From assembly GCF_024679245.1 (NCBI RefSeq), contig NC_090191.1, positions 38,662,982-38,726,981 of the forward strand: a stretch of 64,000 nucleotides of DNA. Reading direction: 5' to 3'. Under the pieces are notes generated by a model. That model searched no databases, had not been told where the DNA came from, and saw only the letters and a program-made list of their open reading frames with translations. The DNA comes from Pseudorasbora parva (taxonomy: Eukaryota; Chordata; Actinopteri; Cypriniformes; Gobionidae). A program made the position numbers and the translations under genes. Of the stretch, positions 33,559 through 44,893 are shown piece after piece. Positions within the stretch are counted from its first letter, which is position 1, and the number at the start of each line of letters is the position of its first letter.

Positions 33559-34980
33559 ACAAGCAAGCTGGTTCAAATGGCAGCTACTCAACAAAAACAT
33601 TCATACTTTGTTATTCTGAGGATTTGTCTGACACCTTTGAAGGACACTCTTTAAAAAAAAGTTTTTTTTATTGGCATCAATGAACCTTTAACATTAATTG
33701 ATCATCACAGGTTCTTTAAAATTCTTATTCTTGAAGGAACACTGTGAATTTTGGGTACTTTAACTTATTCACCGTATCCCCCAGTGTTCATGCACACCAT
33801 TTTTATCTCTGTGCGTCCCATAATACTGTCTGACGCACACACTGCTAGCCTAACTTAGCACAAAGACTGGAGGTAAACTCTGTCTAGCCTATTGCTCAAT
33901 AAGTGAAAAAAAAACATATAATTTTTACACGTAATAATATTTCACATGTTGTGATGTGTATTACATCGTGTACTAAGATCGATGGAAAATTAAAGTTGCG
34001 ATTATATAGACCAATATGGCTAGGAACTATACTCTCATTCCTGCGTAATAATCCAGGAATTGGAATAAATTTTAACCTCTGAGCATCTGTCGAAATTCAG
34101 ACCAAGCATCTCATCCTCTTTTACTCAAAAGAAAAAAACAATCACAAACCTTCACGATCTTTGGCCGTAGTATCCAGAAAGCCATATGGATTAGGCCACC
34201 TTTGTGTCTCCTAAAATAAAGCTCATGAAAGAGGACGGACAAAGATGATGACGCAGTTTACCATACGTCACACAATGATAATATCTGAGTCATCTATAAC
34301 CTCTGATTCAGCTCATCGATCCCGGTGTCACTGCTATCACACAAGGTCTTCTTTTCAGCCTCAGTGCCATCCGCTGGATTATCAGGCATCTGTAGTACAA
34401 AAAAAAAAGGCAGCTGACGACTGATGGAATAAATCTGCACGAGAAATGGCTAATAATGTCTAAATAATAATCTCCAGTGTAAGCCTGTACTTACATATTA
34501 GAAGTGTTGATTTGGGGTTTGAATCTGTCTACTGCTCTTGGCATTGAGCTACAAAGATACAGTAAAATTAAACCTTGCTGGCTGGCAAATGACATTCCTT
34601 CACACACGGGTGTTGAAATAAACTTTCAGCTCAAGTTCCAACATAAACACTTGCTTTTGTGGCAACTGACTGACTCTAAATTAAACGCAAGATTATCTTC
34701 ATGAAGTACCACTCCAAAAAGACAAATCTCCCTCTTCACTTTTCTTTGAGTTTAAATGGGTCTTGTCAAATCACTTTATACTATTTTGTAAAAATAGCAT
34801 GCATAGAAATCAAGCAGCAAAAATGATTTATTCCCTAATGCTGCATGTGACGAGAGAAAATACTTTAACATCCAAAATGGTTTAATTTAACATCAAGCTA
34901 CTTATGCAACAGTCAGATGTAATGAGAAAAAAACAACAGCTTCTTATATGCTGCGATATAAATTTCAAGTTAAAACCAGG
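33558..34980. other. Intergenic, old repeat debris
   Basis: No gene recognised. The text at about 33730-34060 (GGAACACTGTGAATTTTGG, TAGCCTAACTTAGCACAAAG) has the look of an old dispersed repeat. Confidence 0.45.
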
Positions 34981-35240
34981 GGTGTAAAGTAATTAGTTAC
35001 TGTACTGAAGTATCTTTTTGGCTACTTTGTTGTACTGAGTATCAAAGAAATTAGCAACTTTTACTCTCTGCTTGACTACATTTTTAAATAAGTGAATGTA
35101 CTTTGTACCTCAATGCATTTGTGTTGAGTAATGCAGTTACACATTACATTTTGCATGGCACCTAACTTTTTCTGCAGCAGTTTGTATCTGCTATAAAGAA
35201 GCGATATCGCCATCTAAAGGCAATTGTAAACATTTAAACA
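34981..35240. repeat. Dispersed repeat fragment (AGTAATTAGTTACTGTACT type)
   Basis: The block from GGGGTGTAAAGTAATTAGTT to CGCCATCTAAAGGCAA matches the wording of a common fish repeat (ACTTTTACT and CTTGACTACATTT phrases). Boundaries approximate. Confidence 0.45.
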
Positions 35241-35378
35241 TGATTTCTCATCTTACAAATCCAATTTTTTTTATTTTCACTGATAGTTTCTTAGGTATCG
35301 AGGCTCTAAGATGGTCCTAATTCAGTAAAATACTTACAATACTAGCACTAATCAGATGATCTAAATCAGATGATCTAA

Positions 35379-35790
35379 AGGCCCGTTCACACCAAGAGCG
35401 ATAACTATATTAGCGTCCACAACAGCGGACACAATCATTCTATTTATCCTAAGCGCGTGTTTGTCTGCCAGTTGAAAAGCTTGAGCTTCTTACTGCAGAA
35501 GGGATTCTGACTGGCTGTTAATGTTTTTATGGTAACGCTACACTACGGGTGCACTAATATTCATTAATTCATGCTTAACTAATGCACAAATAATCATGAA
35601 TTAATGTATGACTCATGAAGAACTAAACCATTTATTAATGATTATTGCATCAGCAACAAATGAAGATTCTACATGATTAATAGATTAAGTAATACATGAA
35701 TTACTATAATTAAATATGACATCATGTATTAATTCTCTAATAACATTATCTGAACTAATAATGTAAATTATCACAATGGGTCAAAGCCAT
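35379..35790. mobile_element. Two adjacent MITE fragments
   Basis: 35379 begins AAGGCCCGTTCACACCAAGA, the terminal repeat of a common cyprinid MITE, cut off after about 100 bp. 35531 begins GGTAACGCTACACTACGGG and runs through ATTAATTCATG-type words, a second family without its right end. Confidence 0.5.
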
Positions 35791-37924
35791 GCATTTCGAC
35801 TTCCAGTTGTCTGCTAGAATTAATCGTTAGCTAACGATTTGCAAAGGTTTCATTATGTTATGACTTTACTTGTTGAGGCACATGTCTCGAGACGTTACAG
35901 CTTTTTACAGCTTTAATTGGTTTCCTTTGGAAATATGTTTCCAAGTCACACTGAATGAATTTATAAATGTAAATTGTGTCTTTGAGTGCCAATATCGCAA
36001 TATTGATTAAAGAATTTTGGCCCTATAATGGAGTCATTTTCGCTGATAAGGTATCTGAACTTTTACTTGAGTGGTTTTCAGGTTCTCTTTGCACCTCTGT
36101 TTAAAAGAAACTTGCAAGTTGTTTTAAATTGCAGCAAATCCAGCAGACAGTAGCTGTTAGTTATAGCCTATTTAATGTATTGATGGTTTTGCCCTGGAAA
36201 AATCCAAATAACGATAAGTTAGAGCAGGCAGACAGTTCAGTTTCCACACGATTTTGCGGAGTCTGCACCTGCCACAATCTATAATTATCTCTGTTCAAGT
36301 TTCCACACTTGGCTTTGTAGCAAAATGCAACGGCAGCCACTCCTGTGTAGAGGAGCAGCCTCATGTTCAGGTCATTTGCTAGAACATATGTGCTCGCACC
36401 ATAAGGAAACACCTGATCAGTCACTGTTCGAGTGTTTAGCATGCATAGTTAGTATGCATACTTCCACACAAAAGCTCATCAGTCAACTTGGAATTGTAGT
36501 CACTCCCGGTCTAATGTGGGCACACTGTGAACCATCTAAACACCTGAGGGCAAATAGACATGAAATTTAATCCTGATGCATGCCAAACGTTTCTAAGACG
36601 TAGTGAATCATAAGAACTGCAACTTTGAACTGAGTTGAAACTTGAAGCTCTTAAAGACGACCCTATATGGCAGTTTGGAAAGCATCAGGAACGTTCTGAC
36701 CACAGAGTGGACTAGGACAAGCTTTGATCCTCGGATTACGTTTCGTGGAATTGCTCTTGCCTGTCAAGTCCAGGTAAAGACCCACTTGCCCACCATGTGG
36801 AGTATATATGACACCAAACCATACGGTTACACACCTCGCCTACGTAAAACTGACAAGAAGAATTATTAATTAAGCAAATAGGTGCTGTGGAAATGTACTT
36901 ACTTCCTTACGCTGACTGTTTAACAGCCTGACACTAATTTGTACAAGCATCAGGAACTATGTCATGTACCTTAAAGGTAAAATTCTAGACAATCCTGTGA
37001 TGGTTGATTAGTGTTTAAGATAACACTCCCTGTCTCGATTCAGATGGCCTCTCCTGAACCGACGGACGGTCACAGGCTTACCTGTGTCAGATTATCAGTG
37101 TTGCATAAGTGCAAAAACAACATTTATGGTGGTTTTTAATGACATTGCTACCAAGGTGACCACTTCTATATTGTCCACACACTGATTAAATGGCTCTAGG
37201 ACAGGAAACAAAACCTTACAGATGATTGCTTCTTAAGTAAGTGTTGAAAATAAACGTAATTGGGTGCAGATATTTATTTTATTGAGTGGTCTTTACTTTT
37301 AAATGCACTAAGAATGTTTTTTTTGTTTTTCAGAACGTGGTAATGTAATTTCACAATTGAGTAAACGGATCTATTTATTTGAAATCTTCATCAGAAAGAG
37401 CGTCATTTTGTTTCAGGGGTGTATCATTTCAAACATGCCATGATTTAGGGAGGAAAATCAGAAGAATTCTACATTTAATATGTTAAAATGTACTAAACGA
37501 AGTGAAGATTACTGTTCTCATATTAATAGCTGAGAGGACAATTAAAACGTATCTAAATATTTCAGGAACTAACACACAAGGAGTAGGGAATGTGTATAAT
37601 GTCAATCATTCTGTGTTCTGCCTGTGCAGATTCCTGGTTAACTTGCACAAGTAGGCAAAGTAAAAAACAGTATGTGTCCAGTTTCACAGTATAACCAGTA
37701 CCAGGATAACTTACTTGCAGAGTGCAAAGACTCCAAAACGTTCCGGCCTATGAGGCCACAGGAGAGGATTTGTGAATGACACGAGTCACACGACAGTAAG
37801 TCACACAACAAATGGCCGGATTACATTCATATATTATTATTGTTTAGTATAAAGTCCAATTATTGAACTGCATTTCTGCAAACTAATTAAACACACTAAA
37901 ATAGTTTGTAAGAATTGTTAGTGG
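35791..37924. other. Intergenic, no gene recognised
   Basis: Short frames only; nothing with family resemblance. Confidence 0.55.
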
Positions 37925-38496
37925 AAATATATGTGTGTGTACTGTGTATAATTATGTGTATATACTGTACATACACACTCATTCATGTGTAAATATTTAG
38001 AAATATTTGCATGTGTATATACTGTATTTAAATAATTTATATTATAATACAGAGATCAGGCATAACATTACAGTGTGAATTGAATAACACTGATGATCTC
38101 TTCATCACGGCGTCTGTTAGTGGGTGGGATATATTAGGCAGCAAGTGAACATTTTGTCCTCAAAGTTGATGTTTTAGAAACAGGTAAAATGGGAAAGCAT
38201 AAGGATTTGAGTGAGTTTGACGAGGGCCAAATTGTGATGGCTAGGCAACTGGGTCAGAGCATCTCCAAAACTGCGCTCTTGTGGGCTGTTCCCGGTCTGC
38301 AGTGGTCAGTGTCTATCAAAAGTGGCCCAAGGAAGCAACAGTGGTGAACCGGTGACAGGGTCATGGGCGGCCAAGGCTCATTGATGCACATGGGGAGCGA
38401 AGGCTGGACCGTGTGGTCCGATCAAACAGACGAGCTACTGGAGCTCTAATTGCTCAAGAAGTTAATGCTGGCTCTGATAGAAAGGTGTCAGAATAC

Positions 38497-38500
38497 ACAG
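38497..38500. repeat. Target-site duplication ACAG, left
   Basis: ACAG before the left LTR is repeated right after the right LTR (45295-45298). The joined Tc1 sequence reads on normally. Confidence 0.85.
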
Positions 38501-38901
38501 TGTTACATTCTGCCTATTCCAGGCTATGTAAACAGAGAGGGAAGACCACGCGGAGTGTTCATTTAAAGAAATATATTTATTAAAGATAAATAAAGAACAA
38601 CGCAAGTTAAATAAAGTCAGTGTATATGTTAGGTTGAGAAATAAAACATGTATGCAATAAGTGACTTGAAGTGTCATGCAAAAGGAAACAAAAATGTCAA
38701 AACGGTGCGGGAGAGAAGAAGAAGCGGCGGCCCTTCAACCAGCTCTGGAGAGATCTTTAAAGCCCAAGATACTGGAATCAATCACACGCGATCCTTGAGG
38801 CAATCACCAGCACAACACACCACACCTGTGCTCCATCACCTGTAGGGGAGACGTAATCAACAGGAAAGAGCAAAGAGGAGGAGCCCAGCAGATCCGTGAC
38901 A
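38501..38901 (-). repeat. 3' LTR of the gypsy element
   Basis: 401 bp, on the minus strand beginning TGTCACGGATCTGC and ending AGAATGTAACA (TG...CA). It holds AATAAA words on the coding strand. Confidence 0.95.
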
Positions 38902-38912
38902 CCCCCTCCCTT
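38902..38912 (-). promoter_or_regulatory. Polypurine tract
   Basis: On the minus strand AAGGGAGGGGG lies directly before the 3' LTR, the expected plus-strand primer site. Confidence 0.85.
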
Positions 38913-39252
38913 AAAACAGAGGCTCTTACAAAGCCTCTGTAACAGTCTTCAAAACCCCCCTACACACAACAAAATAAGCAATTTATTATTTCTAATTTTT
39001 AAAACAACTTCCGTAAAGTGAGCACTTAACTTTGGTCCAGGAGTGTTGACAGCCCATATACATGAACTGGACAGAAGGACACTTGTCCACAGGCCCCGAT
39101 CCCCTCTCCCTCCAGCAGCTTCAATCGCCCTCCCCCCCCATACCAAAACTCCAGCAAGTCCCGGTACCTGGAAAGCTATATTTAAGGAGACCAGGCAGAA
39201 GAAGAGAGTGGAGAAACAGGAAGAGAAAGAGACAGAGACCAGACAAAAACAC

Positions 39253-42120
39253 TCACTCCAGCCCACCTGGGGCACGGGACAAAGCGTCAGCCATGACATT
39301 GTCCACGCCCCGAATGTGCCGTATCTGTAAATTGTATGGCTGTAAAAATAAAGCCCAACGCATAAGGCGCTGACTAGGACTCTTTAATGAATGAAGGAAT
39401 GTAAGTGGATTGTGATCCGAATAAATGGTAATAGGAACAGCGCCCCCAGCTAAATACACGTCAAACTGTTGCAGACCCCACACTAATGCCAATGTTTCCT
39501 TCTCAATAGTGGAATAATTCAACTGATGACAATTAAACTTTCTAGAGAAGAAACACGTTGGCCTATCCACCCCCTGCTCATCACTCTGCAGGAGCACAGC
39601 ACCAGCACCCACATGACTTGCATCAACCTGCATCTGGAAAGGCTGATCTAAACGGGGTGCCATCAACACTGGGGCCGAGGTCAACAGCAACTTAACATTA
39701 TCAAACGCAGCCTGAGAGGTCACAGTCCATTCAAACTTCACTTTAGCTTTTAACAGATTAGTCAAAGGGGCTACTACCGTAGAAAAGTTGGAACAAAAAC
39801 TACGATAATATCCTACCATCCCCAAAAAGCGCCGCAACTCAGGTTTGGTGGTGGGAACAGGGAAATTATCAATAGCCATGACCTTAGCATGGACCGGCTT
39901 CACTTGTCCCTGCCCTACGATCTTCCCCAAGTATACGACAGTGGCCTGGGCAAACTCACACTTAGCTAGATTCACAGTGAGGCGAGCGTCCACAAGCCTA
40001 GTAAAGAGAGCCCGAATGCGGTCCACATGTTCAGACCACTCGTCGCTGTACACAACCACATCATCGAGGTACACCGCGCACCCCTGCAAACCAGAAACGA
40101 CACGATTCATAAGTCGTTGAAATGTGGCTGGTGCATTTCGTAACCCAAAACTCATAACAGAGTAGGAATATAAACCAGAGGGTGTTATGAAGGCTGAAAC
40201 CTCCTGAGCCCGAGCTGACAAAGGGACTTGGTAATAGCCTTTGAGCAAATCAAATTTACTCACAAACTTTGCAGATCCTACCTGATCAACACAATCTTCA
40301 ACCCTTGGAAGTGGAAAACAATCTGATTTTGTGATGTTATTTAGTTTACGGTAATCGGTACAGAATCTATATGTCCCATCAGGTTTACTGACCAATATAC
40401 AAGGTGAAGCCCAACTGGAATAAGAAGGCTTTGCTAACCTATTATCCAACAGGTACTTCACCTCTGCCTCTAGATGTCGCTGCTTGTCCAGTGACACCCG
40501 GTAGAACCGCTGTCTTATTGGTTCTGCATCACCGACATCAATATCATGCTCAATTAAATGAGTGCATGAAGGTTTGTCTGAAAACAAGGAGGGGAAAACA
40601 GACAACAAAGACATCATTTCTGATGCCCGTTCCTCTGACAAATGCCTAAACAAAATATTCAAGTCCGCCAACTTCTCAGAATTCCTCAAACAAGGTTGCA
40701 AAACACTGCTATCAGGACCTACTTCCTCCCCACTACTTGCTGCCACCATGTAGGGAGAGGCCCCAGGAGTCTCAACAGCCACGGCTAAAGAAACAGGCAT
40801 AACCAGGTTCCCAGACTCTGCTGCCCCAGAGGCCGAAGACCTGCTGTAATAGGACTTCAAAAGATTAATGTGACAGAGCTGTGTACAACGCCTACGATTT
40901 GGTGTAGAAAGTAAATAATTCAGGTCTGACACCTGCCGAAGAACCCTATATGGACCTGTGTATTTTGCCAAGAAAGGGGAATTGGCTATCGGCAATAATG
41001 CCAAAACCTGATCACCAGGACTGAACACCCTTGGCTCAGCCCGACGGTCGTACCAACTCTTCATTTTCTGTTGGGCTTTCGTCAGGTTGTCAGTCGCCAT
41101 CTCACAGGCTAAAAACAACCTACGACGAAAACCATTAACATAGTCCAACAAATTAACAGGAGACTCAGGACACTTTAGTTCCCCCTGCAAAACTGCTAGA
41201 GGCCCACGAACTCTATGACCAAAGACCAAATCATTTGGTGAGAATCCCGTGCTCTCCTGAGTTACCTCTCCTGCCGCCAACATTAGCCATGGGAGCCCTT
41301 CCTCCCAGTCTCTGTTAAGCTCAACACAATAACCCCTGAGCAGCGACTTCAATGTCTGATGAAAACGCTCCAGAGCACCTTGGCTCTGGGCGTGGTAAGC
41401 GCTACTACGCTGATGTTTCACACGTAACTGCTCAAGCACCTCTTTAAACATACGTGATGTAAAGTTAGATCCTTGATCACTCTGTATAGTGTGAGGGATA
41501 CCAAAGATGGAAATAAATTGTGAAAGTGCTTTCACTACAGCTCTAGTAGATATTGTACGCAAAGCATAGGCAGCAGGGTATCGGGTAGACTGACACATCA
41601 CCGTCAGCAGGTAAACACACCCGGACTTAGATGGAGGCAACGGTCCCACACAATCAATTAACAGATGTTCAAATGGTTTTCCTATAGCTGGTATAGGGTA
41701 AAGTGGAGCAGGCTTTAACACCTGATTAGGCTTTCCTGTTAACTGGCAAACATGACACGTCTTAATGAAGCATGCCACCTCCTTCTTTAGGCGAGGCCAG
41801 TAGAAGTACTTCATAAGCCGGTCATAGGTCTTTTTAACCCCCAAGTGCCCCGCTACATCCCCATGAGCTGTCTGAAGGACCAGTTCTCTAAACTTAGCTG
41901 GCACTACCACTTGAAACACTGGGTCCTCAACTCCTTCGTCAGTGTGAGAAGACCACTTCCGGATCAACAAGCCCTCCTGAACAAAATAACCCCTTGCTGC
42001 ACTGTGCAACTCCTCAGGTGGCAACACCCCAACAAACAGATCTTTTAAATGTCGCATCCTCCTTCTGAGCTGCCACAAAATCACTATGAGAGAGAGAAGA
42101 AGGTAAATTAGGCAAAACAA
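39253..42120 (-). CDS. pol: Gypsy pol: integrase, reverse transcriptase, RNase H
   Basis: 955 residues from the first Met of the frame. In order: zinc-binding HHCC (His86, His92, Cys122, Cys125); integrase core with Asp156, Asp215 (QSDQGSNF) and Glu251 (GALERFHQ); a GPY-type segment (YTGPYRVL); reverse transcriptase with FDLLKGYYQVPL and YLDD at 684-687; RNase H (MQVDASHVGAGAVL, IEKETLALVW, YSDHNPL); the end is MADALSRAPGGLE. Catalytic residues are present and there is no inner stop. The frame is offset by +1 from gag, with a 107-nt overlap, so expression needs a frameshift, or a one-base change has split the frame. The true N-terminus is unlikely to be this Met. Confidence 0.93.
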   Translation of the reverse strand: MFCLIYLLLSLIVILWQLRRRMRHLKDLFVGVLPPEELHSAARGYFVQEGLLIRKWSSHTDEGVEDPVFQVVVPAKFRELVLQTAHGDVAGHLGVKKTYDRLMKYFYWPRLKKEVACFIKTCHVCQLTGKPNQVLKPAPLYPIPAIGKPFEHLLIDCVGPLPPSKSGCVYLLTVMCQSTRYPAAYALRTISTRAVVKALSQFISIFGIPHTIQSDQGSNFTSRMFKEVLEQLRVKHQRSSAYHAQSQGALERFHQTLKSLLRGYCVELNRDWEEGLPWLMLAAGEVTQESTGFSPNDLVFGHRVRGPLAVLQGELKCPESPVNLLDYVNGFRRRLFLACEMATDNLTKAQQKMKSWYDRRAEPRVFSPGDQVLALLPIANSPFLAKYTGPYRVLRQVSDLNYLLSTPNRRRCTQLCHINLLKSYYSRSSASGAAESGNLVMPVSLAVAVETPGASPYMVAASSGEEVGPDSSVLQPCLRNSEKLADLNILFRHLSEERASEMMSLLSVFPSLFSDKPSCTHLIEHDIDVGDAEPIRQRFYRVSLDKQRHLEAEVKYLLDNRLAKPSYSSWASPCILVSKPDGTYRFCTDYRKLNNITKSDCFPLPRVEDCVDQVGSAKFVSKFDLLKGYYQVPLSARAQEVSAFITPSGLYSYSVMSFGLRNAPATFQRLMNRVVSGLQGCAVYLDDVVVYSDEWSEHVDRIRALFTRLVDARLTVNLAKCEFAQATVVYLGKIVGQGQVKPVHAKVMAIDNFPVPTTKPELRRFLGMVGYYRSFCSNFSTVVAPLTNLLKAKVKFEWTVTSQAAFDNVKLLLTSAPVLMAPRLDQPFQMQVDASHVGAGAVLLQSDEQGVDRPTCFFSRKFNCHQLNYSTIEKETLALVWGLQQFDVYLAGGAVPITIYSDHNPLTFLHSLKSPSQRLMRWALFLQPYNLQIRHIRGVDNVMADALSRAPGGLE

Positions 42121-43969
42121 CAGATTTTAACTCCCTAGTCTGTGAAACGTCATTAGTGGCACGGCTCATAGCCCGTGTCACTGCACAAGCGGTAAAGACA
42201 GACAAATTCTGATCACTAACACCACTGTCAGCTGGAATGGAGGGAATATTCCTAACAATTACAGGGGGCGGTACATCACCCCAAACACGCTCTCCAGCCA
42301 GATTATTACCCAACAGGAGATGTATGCCCTCTACAGGTAAAGAGGGACGGACTGCTATTGCTACTTCCCCCTGTACCAAATCGGACTGCAGATTAATCCT
42401 ATGCAGTGGAACAGAGACAACCTGTAACCCAATTCCTCGGACTAAAACATTGTTCCCAGTGCTCGAGTCAGTAGAAAAAGGCAAAACGGACTCCAATATA
42501 AACGACTCGGACGCCCCTGTGTCCCTAAGTATCTTAACTGGCACCTGGCTGGAACTACCCACCAGTGAAACTAAACCATCTGTAACAAAAGGAAAAAAAA
42601 CACTTCCACCTGTTTCAACTGAATCAGCCCTAACATTACTCTCACTAGCCCCAGCAGATCTCAGGCCTGATAGGAAATATGAAGCCAGAAACTCTTCAGG
42701 TTTAGCCTCATTCTCAACCATCAAAACGTTAGAAGGTATAACTGACTCTGATACAGCAAGCGTGACCCCCCTAACAACATCAGTACCATTTCTCAGATTT
42801 TTCCCCTTTAAAACAGGACAGTCTTTCTTCCAGTGCCCCTTGTCCAAGCAGTAGCGACACACATCCGCATCCTTCTTAGCCTGACTAGCAGGTGTAAAAG
42901 CAGAAAACCTAGACTCTCTGTGAAAACCCACAGTACCCTTGTGTGACCGATTAACATGTGAATCTATTCTACTCTGAGCAGGTGGCAAATATGAACCTGA
43001 CGAAGAAGGCCTCAAAACTTTATGGAAACGTCCAAAATGTTCCTGAGAAACATTAACAGCACCGGTTTCCTTTAAACTATACTTATGTGTCAAAGTGAAA
43101 TCATCAGCCACAACTGCAGCTTCTGCTGCTGTTTTCATCTTATGCTCAGATATATGTATAGCAATTCGCTCCGGAAGGATGTTCCTAAACTGTTCTAAAA
43201 CAATCAAATTAGACAATTCTCCAAAAGTAGCGACCCCCACTGCAGAGCACCAACGATTGAAGTGACTATTCAGCTCTCTTGCTACCTCTGTATACGTCTG
43301 TTTCTCTCCCTTTCTCCAGCTACGAAACCGCAAACGATAAGCTTCAGGAACTAATTCATAAATTTTAAGCACTGCCTCTTTTACTTTTACATAATTTTTC
43401 CTGTCTGGCACAGGCAACGCAATAAATGCTTCTTGCGCTCTACCGACAAAAACACTTTGGAGTAACAACGTTCTCTCAGAGTCAGACCAGCCACGGTCAT
43501 CAGCCACACTCTCAAATAAAGAAAAGAAAATATCTGGATCCTTCTCATTGAACTTTGGAAGCAACCTAACCATGTGGGATATATCAGGGGGACGCACCGA
43601 CCCCCTAGGAGCCATATCCTCATCCCCATCAGATAAAAGCCTACCTTCAGCAACCAGTCTCAGACGTGCTAAAGCCACTTCACGTTCACTTCTTATTCTT
43701 TCCATTTCTAATTGACGCTCGGCTTCCCTGTCATTCTGCTCTGCTTTACGTTGAGCTTCTCTCTCTAGACGTTCAGCTTCCCGTTGAGCTTCTCTCTCTT
43801 TCTGTTGCATTTCTATTAACACTTTCTGTTGCTCAAACATAAGTGACATTTTGGAAAACTCTGCCGAAAGAGGTGTCGACGTTGCTTCTCCTAGCGCTAA
43901 TTCCTCCATAATTAGAGATGCAGGTGATGAAAGAATATTCCTAACAACCAATTCCGCCTGAACCGACAC
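42014..43969 (-). CDS. gag: Gypsy gag with protease domain
   Basis: 651 codons open from a GTG just after a TAA; the first in-frame ATG is 20 codons further on. A strongly charged coiled coil (EAQREAERLEREAQRKAEQN region) comes first, then a capsid-like region (FEVADDRGW-type helices, about 135-300). A CCHC knuckle (CRYCLDKGHWKKDC, residues 371-384) and a retropepsin with DTGA at 483-486 and a VEGIHLLLGNNLAG motif follow. The missing start lies in the short frame at 43941-44108, one base out of register. The protease sits on gag rather than pol here. Confidence 0.88.
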   Translation of the reverse strand: MSVQAELVVRNILSSPASLIMEELALGEATSTPLSAEFSKMSLMFEQQKVLIEMQQKEREAQREAERLEREAQRKAEQNDREAERQLEMERIRSEREVALARLRLVAEGRLLSDGDEDMAPRGSVRPPDISHMVRLLPKFNEKDPDIFFSLFESVADDRGWSDSERTLLLQSVFVGRAQEAFIALPVPDRKNYVKVKEAVLKIYELVPEAYRLRFRSWRKGEKQTYTEVARELNSHFNRWCSAVGVATFGELSNLIVLEQFRNILPERIAIHISEHKMKTAAEAAVVADDFTLTHKYSLKETGAVNVSQEHFGRFHKVLRPSSSGSYLPPAQSRIDSHVNRSHKGTVGFHRESRFSAFTPASQAKKDADVCRYCLDKGHWKKDCPVLKGKNLRNGTDVVRGVTLAVSESVIPSNVLMVENEAKPEEFLASYFLSGLRSAGASESNVRADSVETGGSVFFPFVTDGLVSLVGSSSQVPVKILRDTGASESFILESVLPFSTDSSTGNNVLVRGIGLQVVSVPLHRINLQSDLVQGEVAIAVRPSLPVEGIHLLLGNNLAGERVWGDVPPPVIVRNIPSIPADSGVSDQNLSVFTACAVTRAMSRATNDVSQTRELKSVVLPNLPSSLSHSDFVAAQKEDATFKRSVCWGVAT

Positions 43970-44108
43970 TTATCTGGGCCAATTTCGCTGTTCTAGGTAA
44001 ACCCAAATCAAAATTATAATGTTCACAAACTTGACATAGCTGATCCTTTGTCAAACAATTCAAAACCTCCACTGATGGAGCTACGAAAAAATCCTCTAAA
44101 CTAGCCAT
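43941..44108 (-). pseudogene. Gypsy gag N-terminal segment, out of frame
   Basis: An ATG at 44108-44106 opens a 55-codon frame (MASLEDFFVAPSVEVLNCLT and on) with a helical N-terminal domain style common in fish gypsy gag proteins. It runs over the start of the long gag frame, shifted by one base near 43971, and stops at 43941. Either this copy has a one-base change or the initiator differs. Confidence 0.6.
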
Positions 44109-44872
44109 ACAAATGAAATGAACTCAACAGCATACAATCTTTATAGACTACCAAAGGAGAAAAAAAACAAGCTCACCTTTTACAATGCAAGTGTGGCCAC
44201 AACACTGCGCATCAAGACGAGACAAAAGGAAGTGCCCTAAAAGAAAAAAAAACAACAACAAAAAACAGCGATCCTCTTCATGCATACCCCAAGGACAGAG
44301 ATTTTTATTACACGATATCAGCGGCGCCTAAACTCCCCCGACAAAATGTCGTTAAAGCAGGCTTCCACGACTGTGCCCTCTGCCCAGGATAGCACAAAAA
44401 CAAAAAACTAAAACAATAAATAAAAATAACAAACAAGCTGTTAATACTTAATGGGCACTCGCAAAGCTCCGATAGGCTACTTATGTTATCCAAACTTTAT
44501 CAACAAACTCAATCTTTTAAATGCGCAGTGCAGATCCACACTTACCAAACAATAGCCCACCGCCAATTCTTCAACCTGGCTCACTTCAAAAACAGCCCAG
44601 GCACTAATTAACTAAATATTCTCCTTCTCTCACGCACCTACAACGAAAACAAAAATTTTTGAATCACTCCCCATGCGTCTTCCCAACGATTCAAAACAAC
44701 ATGTTTAGTTCAATGAACTGTATCGGTTCTTTTACAAGATCCATATACAGCGCTTTCCAAATCAAACGCAACTAAACAAAACGAATCTGCATTTAACACT
44801 TTAAACAACAAGGCTACTCAAAACCTTGTTATAAGCATTAAAAGAAAAAGAATATTTACCAATGTCGTTTAG
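44109..44872 (-). other. Gypsy 5' untranslated leader
   Basis: About 760 bp between the primer site and gag without long frames. It probably holds packaging signals; none can be named. Confidence 0.6.
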
Positions 44873-44890
44873 ATCTCTGACGAGCCCCCA
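44873..44890 (-). promoter_or_regulatory. Primer binding site, tRNA-Pro type
   Basis: Minus strand TGGGGGCTCGTCAGAGAT, three bases inside the 5' LTR. It differs at two positions from the classic proline-tRNA primer site used by many vertebrate LTR elements. Confidence 0.85.
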
Positions 44891-44893
44891 ATC

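Noticed and set aside
38949..39299. 116-codon minus-strand frame past gypsy pol, rich in hydrophobic residues, as a possible envelope or accessory gene
   Set aside because: It overlaps the pol end in another frame, has no signal peptide, cleavage or membrane layout of an envelope, and lies in the expected 3' untranslated stretch.
42237..42854. 205-codon plus-strand frame
   Set aside because: Antisense shadow of the gag-protease frame; no family resemblance.
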